Origin: Enhydrobacter sp.
GTDB lineage: Bacteria; Pseudomonadota; Alphaproteobacteria; Reyranellales; Reyranellaceae
Assembly: GCA_025808875.1 (NCBI GenBank)
Contig: CP075528.1
Span: 124,001 to 188,000, forward strand
DNA length: 64,000 bases
Direction of reading: 5' to 3'
Both the position numbers and the translations under genes were made by a program. Below, piece after piece: positions 35,955 to 44,013 of this stretch; position 1 is the first letter of the stretch; the number at the start of each line of letters is the position of its first letter. The notes under the pieces are model-generated. The model had not been told where the DNA came from. It saw nothing but the letters and a program-made list of their open reading frames with translations, and searched no databases.

Positions 35955-36886
35955 CCGTCAGCATCGTCACCCAGACCACCGTTCGGCCGGAGAAATCCGA
36001 GGCGTTCGCGCGCTGGCAGGGCGAGACCAGCACGACGATCGCGCGCTTCGCGGGCTTCGTCGAGCAGCGGCTGATGCCGCCCAATCCGCCGCTGCAGGTG
36101 GATTGGGTGATCCTGCAGCGCTTCGACACGGTCGAGAACGCCAAGGGCTGGCTCGCCTCCGCCGAGCGTCAGGCCCGGCTCGAGGGCGCCGCCGGCATGC
36201 TGATCGGCCGCGACGACGTGCACATCGTGCGCGACGACGAGGGCGGCGCGAGGACCGCGCCGGTGTCGGCCGTCATCAGCACCCGGGTCCGTCCCGGCAG
36301 GGAAGCGGAGTATCGCGCCTGGGAGCGCAGGATCGCCGCCGCCCAGTCGAAGGCGGCGGGCCTGCAGGGCTATCGCTTCGAGCCGCCGGTTCCCGGGGTG
36401 CAGGACGACTATGTCGCCATCCTGCGCTTCGACAGCGAGGCCAACCTCCAGGCCTGGCTCGATTCGCCCGAGCGCAAGGCCCTGCTCGACGAGGCGGCGC
36501 CCCTCACCGAGGAGTTCCACGCCCGCCTGGCGCGGACCGGCTTCGAGCAATGGTTCCGCGACGACAAGGGCGCGCCGATCCAGACCGCGGTCTGGAAGAT
36601 GGACATGATCGTGCTGCTGCTGCTCTACCCGATCGTGTTCCTGTTCGGCGTGTTCGTGCACACGCCGCTCTTCATGGGCATGCTCGAGCTGCCGTTCGCC
36701 GTTGCGCTGTTCCTCGGCAACATCGTCAGCGTGGCCATGACGGGGGTGCTGGTGCCGATGGTCGCCGGCTGGCTCGGCTGGTGGCTGCAGCCGCGCGAGA
36801 ACGTCGTGCGCACGAACCTGCTGGGCGCGGGCCTGATCTGCGCGATCTACGCCGTCTGCATCGTGGCGTTCCTGAAGTACTTCTGA
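35951..36886 (+). CDS. Tandem ABM-domain protein with C-terminal membrane segments
   Basis: A 311-residue protein. Residues 1-95 and about 103-205 are each ferredoxin-like antibiotic-biosynthesis-monooxygenase (ABM) domains, and about 217-310 hold three hydrophobic helices, so the dimeric alpha-beta part is anchored to the inner membrane. It resembles COG3224-type proteins. Its ATG overlaps the molybdenum hydroxylase stop (ATGA), suggesting stoichiometric production, perhaps as a redox or quinone-modifying partner. This is inference; the family role is not known to me. Confidence 0.75.
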   Translation: MTVSIVTQTTVRPEKSEAFARWQGETSTTIARFAGFVEQRLMPPNPPLQVDWVILQRFDTVENAKGWLASAERQARLEGAAGMLIGRDDVHIVRDDEGGARTAPVSAVISTRVRPGREAEYRAWERRIAAAQSKAAGLQGYRFEPPVPGVQDDYVAILRFDSEANLQAWLDSPERKALLDEAAPLTEEFHARLARTGFEQWFRDDKGAPIQTAVWKMDMIVLLLLYPIVFLFGVFVHTPLFMGMLELPFAVALFLGNIVSVAMTGVLVPMVAGWLGWWLQPRENVVRTNLLGAGLICAIYAVCIVAFLKYF

Positions 36887-36900
36887 CAGGCTGCGATCCC

Positions 36901-37359
36901 ATGATCGCCGTCGCCGCCGAATCGCCCCTGCAGGACGACGTCCGCAGCCTGGTCGCCGAACTCAACGAGACGCTGCTGGCCCTGACCCCGCCCGAATTCT
37001 GCTTCCACATGACGGTGGAGGAGATGGCGGCGCCCGACACCACCGTCTTCGTCGCGCGCGACGACGGGAGCGCCGTGGCCTGCGGGGCGCTCAAGCGCCA
37101 TGCCGACGGCATCGGCGAGATCAAGCGCATGTACACGCGGCCCAGCCATCGCGGCCGCAAGCTCGGCGCCATGATCGTCGAGCGCATCGAGGCACTGGCG
37201 CGGCAGGAGCGCCTGCGGCGGCTGGTGCTGGAGACCGGCGACCGCCATCCCGCCGCCTGGACGGTCTACGAGCGCGCGGGCTTCACGCGCTGCGGGCCGG
37301 TGCTCGACTATCCCGAGTCGCAATGGTCGGTGTTCTACGAGAAGGCGCTGGCGGCCTGA
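36901..37359 (+). CDS. GNAT-family N-acetyltransferase
   Basis: A 152-residue acetyl-CoA-dependent transferase. The acetyl-CoA loop R-P-S-H-R-G-R-K-L-G is at about 80-89 and the W-T-V-Y-E-R-A-G-F motif near the C terminus is typical. It begins 14 bases after the ABM gene and may be the last gene of the molybdenum hydroxylase operon. The acceptor is unknown. Confidence 0.88.
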   Translation: MIAVAAESPLQDDVRSLVAELNETLLALTPPEFCFHMTVEEMAAPDTTVFVARDDGSAVACGALKRHADGIGEIKRMYTRPSHRGRKLGAMIVERIEALARQERLRRLVLETGDRHPAAWTVYERAGFTRCGPVLDYPESQWSVFYEKALAA

Positions 37360-37377
37360 GCCGCCAGCACCTCATCG

Positions 37378-37746
37378 TCAGAACGACAGCGTCGCCGCGC
37401 CCTGCTTGATCTCGGCGTGCATGGCGCTGGCGCCGACGATGGTGACACCGTCGAGCAGGTCGTTCTGTTCGTAGCCGCGTGACTTCACGCAGGGCGGGCA
37501 GGCCCAGATCGTGCCGCCGCGCTTCAGGAAGTCCTGGATCATGGCGCCGAGCGGTTCGAGCGGCGCCACCTGGGTCATCGCCTGGCCGCCCTTGCGCACC
37601 AGGTCGATGCCGGTGCTGGTCAGGAAGATCGAGACCTTGAGTCCGGCCGTGAGGCCGCCGTTGGCGATGACGAAGGCGACCGAGGAGAGTTCCGATTCGA
37701 TCCCCTTGGTCACCAGGATCACGAGCTTGTCGGTTGCGGCTTGCAT
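37378..37746 (-). CDS. DsrE-family protein
   Basis: A 122-residue DsrE/DsrF-like protein. It contains the alternating beta-alpha pattern and a C-P-P-C pair in W-A-C-P-P-C-V-K (about 82-85), close to the redox-active position in sulfur-relay relatives. It may carry sulfur or sense redox state. It is convergent with the GNAT gene and divergent, 57 bases away, from an AraC-type regulator that may control it. Confidence 0.83.
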   Translation of the reverse strand: MQAATDKLVILVTKGIESELSSVAFVIANGGLTAGLKVSIFLTSTGIDLVRKGGQAMTQVAPLEPLGAMIQDFLKRGGTIWACPPCVKSRGYEQNDLLDGVTIVGASAMHAEIKQGAATLSF

Positions 37747-37803
37747 TGAGTTGTCCTCCGTGGTTGAGGGAGCGCGGTCTACAACCTCGGGCGGGGAGCG
37801 TCT

Positions 37804-38805
37804 TTGGCCGCGGCACCGAAAAGCTTGACCGGGACTCCGGGCGAGAACGACGCCCTGTCCGATGTGCTGCGCACCGTGCGGCTGTCGGGCGCGCTGCAGT
37901 TCTGCTTCATGCCGTCGGGCAGCTGGCAGACGGACGACAAGCCGCGACTCGCCACGCTCGCCAGCGAAGCGGCACCGACCATCCCCTTTCACATCCTGGT
38001 CGAGGGCGAGTGCTGGCTCCGCATCGGCGGCGAGGAGAGCGTGCTCGGGACCGGCGATGTCGTGGCGTTTCCACATGCGACGGCACACGTGCTGGGCGCC
38101 GGGCGTGGCGGGCAGGTGGTGATTCCCACGCTCGACCTGCCACCCCGGCCATGGCGCCAGTTGCCGGTCCTGCGCTACGGCGACGGCACGACGACGGTGC
38201 GTCTGCTGTGCGGCTACCTGACATGCGAGGCACTGAATTTCGGGCCGCTGCGCGCGGCGCTGCCGCACCTGATCCACGTCCGCACGGCAAAGGACCCGCG
38301 GGCCGCCTGGCTCGGCGCGACCATCGGCCAGATCGTCGAGGAGGTCGACCGGCCGCGCAGCGGCGGCCTGTCCATGCTGGAGCGGCTGACCGAGATCACC
38401 TTCATCGAGCTGCTGCGCCACCAGATCGGCGCGGCGGCGACGCGCGCCGGCAGCGGCTGGCTGGCGGCGCTGGCCGATCCGGCGCTGGGCCGTTGCCTGG
38501 CGCACATCCATGACGACCCGCGCCGCAGCTGGTCGGTCGGGGAGCTCGCCCGGCTCTCGGGCCTGTCCCGCAGCACGCTTGCCCAACGGTTCGAGGCGGT
38601 GCTCCACACCTCGCCCATGCGGTACGTGCGCGAATGGCGGCTCTATCTGGCGAGCGTGGCGCTCGGCACGACCCGCCGGCCGGTCGCGGCGATCGCCGAC
38701 GAGGCGGGCTACGGGACCGAGGCCGCCTTCAGCCGCGCCTTCTCGCGTACCTTTGGCTCGCCGCCCGCCGCCTGGCGGCAGCAGGCGAGGCGGGCGCAGG
38801 CCTAA
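37804..38805 (+). CDS. AraC-family transcriptional regulator with N-terminal cupin
   Basis: A 333-residue regulator. Residues about 30-150 form a cupin (sensor) domain (H-I-L-V-E-G-E-C-W-L near 62-71), and the C-terminal 100 form a double helix-turn-helix (W-S-V-G-E-L-A-R-L-S-G-L-S and I-A-D-E-A-G-Y-G-T-E). The start used here is TTG 37804, with no canonical ribosome site, so the true start may be slightly internal. It ends overlapping the convergent nitroreductase by four bases. The adjacent DsrE gene is the obvious target by position. Confidence 0.83.
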   Translation: MAAAPKSLTGTPGENDALSDVLRTVRLSGALQFCFMPSGSWQTDDKPRLATLASEAAPTIPFHILVEGECWLRIGGEESVLGTGDVVAFPHATAHVLGAGRGGQVVIPTLDLPPRPWRQLPVLRYGDGTTTVRLLCGYLTCEALNFGPLRAALPHLIHVRTAKDPRAAWLGATIGQIVEEVDRPRSGGLSMLERLTEITFIELLRHQIGAAATRAGSGWLAALADPALGRCLAHIHDDPRRSWSVGELARLSGLSRSTLAQRFEAVLHTSPMRYVREWRLYLASVALGTTRRPVAAIADEAGYGTEAAFSRAFSRTFGSPPAAWRQQARRAQA

Positions 38806-39668
38806 CGGATCTCGAAGCCGAGCTTGCGGAGCGACTGGCGCAGCGTCTCGCGGCCGGTCATCGACCTCAGCGGCCCCATCCGATTGAGCACGCGCTGGGT
38901 CCAGGTCGTCGCGGCCATCTCGTGGCGCCGCGAGAAGGCGTCGAGTTCCTTGTCGTAGGAGGCGCGCCGCGCGGGCTCGCCGGCGGCCGCGTAGCGGTCG
39001 CGGTGCAGCACGGTGGCCTGCGGCAGGCGCGGCTTGACCTCGCCCTGCGCCGTTTCGGTGGCGTAGCCGACGCACAGGCCGAACACGACGAAGGCGCGCT
39101 CGGGCAGTCCCAGCAGCCCGGCGACACGGATCGGATCGTTGCGCATGGCGCCGATATAGACGGTCGAGAGGCCGAGCGATTCGGCGGCGACCACCGCGTT
39201 CTGCGCCGCCAGCGCCGCGTCGATGCCGGCGACCAGGAAGGTCTCGAGCCAGGGCAGGGTCTCGAACTCGGCCTTCTCCTCGCGGCCGAGCCGCTCGTTG
39301 CGCGACAGGTCGGCGACCCAGCAGAGATAGAGCGGGCACTGCTCGATGTGCGTCTGGTTGCCGGCGATCTCGGCCAGCATCTTCTTCTTCGCCGGATCGT
39401 CGACGGCGATCACCGACCAGAGCTGCAGGTTGGAGCTGCTGGCGGCCGACTGCGCCGCCGCCACCAGCGTCTCGAGCGTGCCGCTCGGCAGCGGATCGGA
39501 TCTGTAGCCGCGCACCGAGCGATGCGCGAGCAGGCTGGCGATCGTCTCGTTCCACGGCCCGGCCTTGGGCATCGCCGCGCCGTAGCGGCGGGCGAGCGCG
39601 GCGGCCCTGTCATCGGCGGCCCTGTCGTCGTCGGCTTGGCCGTTGGCGGTGGGCGTCAGCGAGTCCAT
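38802..39668 (-). CDS. Nitroreductase-family protein
   Basis: A 288-residue FMN-dependent nitroreductase-fold protein. The R-S-V-R-G-Y flavin-binding segment is near residue 49, followed by S-S-S-N-L-Q-L-W. It is longer than NfsB-type enzymes because of an N-terminal low-complexity tail and a C-terminal extension. It is the last gene of the minus-strand operon with the MFS transporter, overlapping it by 13 bases. The likely role is reduction of nitro or quinone compounds or a flavin-dependent step in the same pathway. Confidence 0.85.
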   Translation of the reverse strand: MDSLTPTANGQADDDRAADDRAAALARRYGAAMPKAGPWNETIASLLAHRSVRGYRSDPLPSGTLETLVAAAQSAASSSNLQLWSVIAVDDPAKKKMLAEIAGNQTHIEQCPLYLCWVADLSRNERLGREEKAEFETLPWLETFLVAGIDAALAAQNAVVAAESLGLSTVYIGAMRNDPIRVAGLLGLPERAFVVFGLCVGYATETAQGEVKPRLPQATVLHRDRYAAAGEPARRASYDKELDAFSRRHEMAATTWTQRVLNRMGPLRSMTGRETLRQSLRKLGFEIR

Positions 39669-40918
39669 GCGGGAATCCCCTGCGGTTTGCGGCGGGTGAC
39701 GGCGGTCACCACCGCCAGCAGGATGAAGAGGACGACGATGGCGTAGATCATCTGCGGCCGGCCGGTATCCATCAGCCAGGCGTAGATCAGCGGCGCGATC
39801 ATGCCGCCCAGATTGAAGCCGGTGCTGACGAAGCCGAACACCTTGCCGAATGAACCCGGCGGCGTGACGGCGCGCACCATCATGTCGCGCGACGGCTGGA
39901 TGATGCCGTTGAGCAGCCCGCCCACCGTCATGACCAGGATCAGCAGTGCGGCGGGCATGTCGACCCAGCCCATCAGGATCGCCATGGTGGCGGTGCAGCT
40001 GAAGCCGATCGCGGCGACGCGCTCGTGGTGCGGCGTGCGGTCGGCGATGACGCCGCCCACCAGCACGCCGACCGCGCTGGTCAGCAGAAAGGCCGAGAGC
40101 GCGACGTTGGCGATCGAAGCAGGCGTGCCGTGGATCGCCGCCAGGCTGACCACCGTGTAGTTCTGCAGCCCGCCGTTGGCCATGGCGATGCAGAGGAAGA
40201 ACAGGAGGTTGCGCAGGATCGGACCGCTCAGCAGCAGGTCGAGCCCGACCTTGCCGGCAGGTGCCGCCGTCGCCGCCCCCGTCGACGTGGTCCGGCGCGC
40301 CGCGCGCGGCAGCGCCGAGCCGAGCACGATCAGCACCAGGCCGACGGCGAAGGACAGGCCGGCGGCGGCGAGGAAGGCGCCCTGCCAGCCCCACAGCGCG
40401 GCGCAGCCGATCACCAGCGCCGGCGTCACGCCCGAACCGAGATAGCCCGCGAAGGTGTGGATCGAGAAGGCCTTGCCGATGCGCTTGCCGTCGATCGTCG
40501 CCGACAGGATCGAATAGTCGGCGGGGTGATAGACCGTGTTGGCGACGCCGAGGAAGGCGTAGGCGATGACGAACACCCAATAGCCCGGCAGCAGCGCCGC
40601 CGCGGCGATGGCGACGGCGCCCAGCATCAGGCCGGCGACCAGCATCGCCTTGGCGCCGATGCGATCGACCAGGAAGCCGGCCGGCGTCTGCAGCAGCGCC
40701 GAGGCGACGTTGAAGGCGGTCAGCGCGGCGGCGATCTCGGTGTAGCTGACACCAAAGGCCTGCTTCACCTCGTTGAAGATCGGCGGCAGCAGCATGATGT
40801 GGACGTGGCTGACGAAATGCGCGGCGGCGATCAGCGCCACCACCCGGGCGTCGCGGCCCCAGCCGTCGCGGCGCTCCGTGCCGGCCGACGCGTCGAGCGG
40901 CTCACTCGTCGATGACAT
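39656..40918 (-). CDS. MFS transporter
   Basis: A 420-residue, 12-helix major facilitator. The loop after helix 2 reads G-F-L-V-D-R-I-G-A-K, the MFS signature. I use the ATG at 40918 (M-S-S-T-S-E-P) over an upstream in-frame start at 40966, because the latter lies inside the FAH-family gene. It overlaps that gene's stop by 17 bases, showing operon organisation. The exported or imported compound is unknown; its position between hydrolase and nitroreductase genes suggests an organic acid. Confidence 0.88.
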   Translation of the reverse strand: MSSTSEPLDASAGTERRDGWGRDARVVALIAAAHFVSHVHIMLLPPIFNEVKQAFGVSYTEIAAALTAFNVASALLQTPAGFLVDRIGAKAMLVAGLMLGAVAIAAAALLPGYWVFVIAYAFLGVANTVYHPADYSILSATIDGKRIGKAFSIHTFAGYLGSGVTPALVIGCAALWGWQGAFLAAAGLSFAVGLVLIVLGSALPRAARRTTSTGAATAAPAGKVGLDLLLSGPILRNLLFFLCIAMANGGLQNYTVVSLAAIHGTPASIANVALSAFLLTSAVGVLVGGVIADRTPHHERVAAIGFSCTATMAILMGWVDMPAALLILVMTVGGLLNGIIQPSRDMMVRAVTPPGSFGKVFGFVSTGFNLGGMIAPLIYAWLMDTGRPQMIYAIVVLFILLAVVTAVTRRKPQGIPAWTR

Positions 40919-41738
40919 TGGCCTGCAGGATCCCGATCCCCCCGATCTCGACCTCGACCCTGTCACCGGCCTTCATCCAGAGCGGCGGCTTGCGGCCGGC
41001 GCCGACGCCGTCGGGCGTGCCGGTGGCGATGACGTCTCCCGGCTCCAGCCAGGTCACCGTCGAGAGGTATTCGATGATGGTGGCGACATCGAAGATCATG
41101 TGGTCGGTCGTGTCGTGCTGCACCGTGGCGCCGTTCAGCCGCGTCGTCAGCTCGAGCGCCTGCGGGTCGGTGACGATGTCGGTCGTCGTCATCCACGGCC
41201 CGAGCGCGCCGGTCGCGGGGAAGTTCTTGCCGGCCGTGACCGAGTGCTTCTGGAAGTCGCGCACACTGCCGTCGAGGAAGATGGAATAGCCGGCCACGAC
41301 CGAGAGTGCCCGCGCGCGCGGCACGTGGCGGCAGCGCTCGCCGACGATGACGGCGAGCTCGCCCTCGAAGTCGAACTCGACCGACGATCGCGGCCGCACG
41401 ATGTCGCCGCCCGACGGCACCAGCGTGCTGGTGAAGCGCGAGAAGACCGAGGGCGAGGTCGGCATCTGGCGGCCGACCTCGCCGACATGGCTCGCATAGT
41501 TGAGGCCGATGCAGAGGATCTTCTGCGGGTCGGGGATGGTCGGCAGCAGCTCGATGTCGGCCGCCTTGAAATCGGCCCGCGCGCCCTTGGCCGCCGCGGC
41601 CAGCGATCCCAGCGCCTGCGCGGCGATCGTCTCGCGCAGGCTCGTCCAGCCGCTGCGCGCGGTGAGATCGACGATGCCGTCGTCGACGACCGCACCGAAG
41701 CGGGCCTCGCCCGCATGGCGAAAACTGAGCAATCGCAT
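40902..41738 (-). CDS. Fumarylacetoacetate hydrolase-family protein
   Basis: A 278-residue enzyme with the FAH fold. Conserved motifs are L-N-Y-A-S-H near 79-84, F-D-F-E-G-E-L-A (metal-binding acids) near 120-127, the G-Y-S-I-F-L-D-G-S-V-R-D loop and G-T-P-D-G-V-G near 241-247. Members cleave C-C bonds or hydrate/decarboxylate acylpyruvates and related oxo acids. It lies 18 bases downstream of the racemase gene, in line with a degradation pathway for an acyl-type compound. Confidence 0.9.
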   Translation of the reverse strand: MRLLSFRHAGEARFGAVVDDGIVDLTARSGWTSLRETIAAQALGSLAAAAKGARADFKAADIELLPTIPDPQKILCIGLNYASHVGEVGRQMPTSPSVFSRFTSTLVPSGGDIVRPRSSVEFDFEGELAVIVGERCRHVPRARALSVVAGYSIFLDGSVRDFQKHSVTAGKNFPATGALGPWMTTTDIVTDPQALELTTRLNGATVQHDTTDHMIFDVATIIEYLSTVTWLEPGDVIATGTPDGVGAGRKPPLWMKAGDRVEVEIGGIGILQANVIDE

Positions 41739-41756
41739 GGGACCGGGACCCTAGGG

Positions 41757-42485
41757 CTAACCGATCCGCTTTGCGAGCCCCCTGGACAGGCCGACGCTGT
41801 CGACGGGCGGCGGCGGATCGCCGAGGCCGCCGAGCTTCTGCCGCGCCAGGCTCTCGGCGAGCGCGACGGCGCAGGCGACACCGTCGAGCAGCGGCACGGC
41901 AACCCGCGATCCCAGCCGTGCCGCCAGTCCGGCAAGCCCCGCACCGCCCAGGATCACGACGTCGGCGCCGTCCTCGCGCGCGCAGGCCGTGCAACTCCTC
42001 GCGAGCAGCGACAGCGCCGCCCGGGGATTGCGCGCGATGTCGGCGCCCGTCGGCGCAACCGTGCGTACCGACGCGAGCCGCGGGCCGAGGCCCTGCGCGA
42101 CGACGAACTCCTCGAGCATCGCCTTCCAGCGCTCGCCGCCGGTGACGATGGAGAAGCGCTTGCCGACGGCGCAGGCCTGCAGGATCGATGCCTCCGCCAT
42201 GCCGACCACCGGCACGTCGGAGATTTCCTTGAGCGCGGCCAGTCCGGGATCGCCGAAGCAGGCGAGGATCACGGCATCCTTGCGGCCGCGGTCGTTGGCC
42301 AGTGCGTCGACCGCGGCGTGGCCCGCGATCGCGTAGCCGACGCGCGAGGCGATGTAGCGCGGCCCGAAGGCGCCCGAAACGGCGCGCAGCGTCGTGCCCG
42401 TGCTCGCGAAGCCCCGCGCGGTCCTCAGCACCAGCTCCGTGATCGAGGCCGTGGTGTTCGGATTGATGAGCAGGAGCTCGGTCAC
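41757..42485 (-). CDS. Aspartate/glutamate/hydantoin racemase-family protein
   Basis: A 242-residue Asp/Glu racemase-superfamily protein. The N terminus L-L-L-I-N-P-N-T-T-A-S is a typical signature, and the two active-site cysteines are in A-C-F-G-D (about residue 76) and S-C-T-A-C (about 167-170). The start is GTG 42485, chosen because its GTGA overlaps the Tag-like gene stop and restores the signature N terminus. It may racemise a hydantoin or amino acid of this operon's pathway. Confidence 0.82.
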   Translation of the reverse strand: MTELLLINPNTTASITELVLRTARGFASTGTTLRAVSGAFGPRYIASRVGYAIAGHAAVDALANDRGRKDAVILACFGDPGLAALKEISDVPVVGMAEASILQACAVGKRFSIVTGGERWKAMLEEFVVAQGLGPRLASVRTVAPTGADIARNPRAALSLLARSCTACAREDGADVVILGGAGLAGLAARLGSRVAVPLLDGVACAVALAESLARQKLGGLGDPPPPVDSVGLSRGLAKRIG

Positions 42486-43207
42486 GACTGCATGACCTCG
42501 CGCAGCCGCTCGGCCGGATGGTTCTCGCCGATCGACATCGAGCAGATGCGCGAGACGTGGGTGAGCGGCAGGCCGCTTTCCCTGGCCCAGGCGTTGATCT
42601 GGTCCTGGGCGAGCCTGCGGTCCTTCTTCGACGTGCCCTTGTCGCTCAGCGGCACGCCCGCGTCGCGCAGGCAGAGCATCAGGTCGTTGCTCAGGATGAA
42701 GGAGTCGCGGCCGAGGAAGCGGATCAGGTATTGACCCGTGTTGCCGCCCAGCCGCGCACCGCGTTTGGCCAGCACGTCGAGCAGCCCGACCTGGTCGTCG
42801 GCCGGCCAGGCGGCGAGGAACTTGCCGAAGCTGCCGTGCTCGGCGGCGATGTCGCTCACGAACGCGGCGTTCTCGCGCACCGACTTGATCTTCTGCGGAT
42901 TGCGCACGATGCGCTTGTCGGAGGCGAGCCCGTGCCAGAACTCGGCCGGCTGGAACAGCAGGCGCTTGACGTTGAAGCCGAGGAACGCCGCCTCGAAGCC
43001 CGGCCACTTCTGGTCGATCACGCTCCACACGAAGCCCGCCGAGAAGACGCGCCGGGTCATCTCGGCCAGCACGCGGTCGTCGCCGAGCCCGGCGAGATCC
43101 CTGTTGTTGCGCTTCTTCGGCAGCAGCGACGCCAGCACCTTCTCGCCGCCCTTGCGCTCGGCGGCGCGTTCGCGGATGCGCGCGAACGGCAGGACCTTCC
43201 TCGCCAT
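42482..43207 (-). CDS. Tag-like (3-methyladenine-DNA glycosylase I family) protein, divergent
   Basis: A 241-residue protein whose segment D-D-R-V-L-A-E-M-T-R-R-V-F (43-55), then F-S-A-G-F-V-W and V-R-N-P-Q-K-I-K, aligns with Tag enzymes. The position of the Tag active-site Glu (38 in E. coli, as I recall) is Arg53 here, and the N-terminal Cys/His zinc ligands are missing, so classic 3-methyladenine excision is doubtful. It lies between a hydrolase and the racemase in a catabolic operon and shares a GTGA overlap with the latter. Its real role is unknown. Confidence 0.8.
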   Translation of the reverse strand: MARKVLPFARIRERAAERKGGEKVLASLLPKKRNNRDLAGLGDDRVLAEMTRRVFSAGFVWSVIDQKWPGFEAAFLGFNVKRLLFQPAEFWHGLASDKRIVRNPQKIKSVRENAAFVSDIAAEHGSFGKFLAAWPADDQVGLLDVLAKRGARLGGNTGQYLIRFLGRDSFILSNDLMLCLRDAGVPLSDKGTSKKDRRLAQDQINAWARESGLPLTHVSRICSMSIGENHPAERLREVMQS

Positions 43208-43210
43208 CGG

Positions 43211-43975
43211 CTACTCCAGCCAACCGTCGAAGAAGTCGAAGACGCTGGCCTTGAACAGGCCGTGCGCGATCATCGAGAAATGGTCGCAGCCGGGCAGGGT
43301 GACGGCCTTCGCCCCGGCGATGGCCTGCGCCAGGACCTGCGGCGAGCCGGCGAGCGAATCGCGCTGGCCGGCGATGACCAGCGTGGGCCGGCGCACGGCG
43401 AACAGCGCGTCCCGGGTGATCGGCGTGCGCGGACCGCGCGAGCAGGCGGCCAGGGCGCGACGGTCTTCCTTCTGTTCGTCGGCGAAGTGGCGGAAGCTTT
43501 GCAGCATCGGGTCGGCGATCTCGTCGGGCGAGGCCGCTTCCATCGCCCTGGCCATGCCGTCGGGATCGGCGGGTGGCTCGAAGATCCGGCCGCCGACGCC
43601 CGCGACGACGAGATGGTCGATGCGGCCGCCATCCGTCATTGCCGCCGTCAGCGCGATGTGGGCGCCCATCGAGAAGCCCAGCAGGTGGGCACGCTCGATG
43701 CCGGCATGGTCCATCAGCCGGAACACGTCGCCCGCCATCGCCGCACGGTCGTACCGCGCCGGATCGTGCGGCTTGTCGCTTTCGCCATGACCGCGACAGT
43801 CGAGTGCCAGCCCGCGCATTCCCTTGCCCGCGATGGCGTCGTACCAGCCCATGCGCTTCCAATTCTCGTATCGGTTGGACGAGAAGCCGTGCACGAGCAC
43901 GATCGCCTTGCGTGCGTCGCGCTGGCCGAATTCGTCATAGGCGAGTTGCACGCCGTCGGATGTGAAGTGCGTCAT
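43211..43975 (-). CDS. Alpha/beta hydrolase
   Basis: A 254-residue hydrolase with H-G-F-S-S near 29-33, strand-loop R-G-H-G-E-S at 61-66, nucleophile elbow G-F-S-M-G-A (Ser102) and catalytic His in G-C-D-H-F. It is the first gene of a six-gene minus-strand operon, three bases before the Tag-like gene. It is divergent from the sulfatase gene with only 38 bases between the starts. Probably an ester or lactone hydrolase. Confidence 0.88.
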   Translation of the reverse strand: MTHFTSDGVQLAYDEFGQRDARKAIVLVHGFSSNRYENWKRMGWYDAIAGKGMRGLALDCRGHGESDKPHDPARYDRAAMAGDVFRLMDHAGIERAHLLGFSMGAHIALTAAMTDGGRIDHLVVAGVGGRIFEPPADPDGMARAMEAASPDEIADPMLQSFRHFADEQKEDRRALAACSRGPRTPITRDALFAVRRPTLVIAGQRDSLAGSPQVLAQAIAGAKAVTLPGCDHFSMIAHGLFKASVFDFFDGWLE

Positions 43976-44013
43976 TCTGCGTGCTAGAAGACCGCGCAAA
44001 GGGAGGAATTGCA

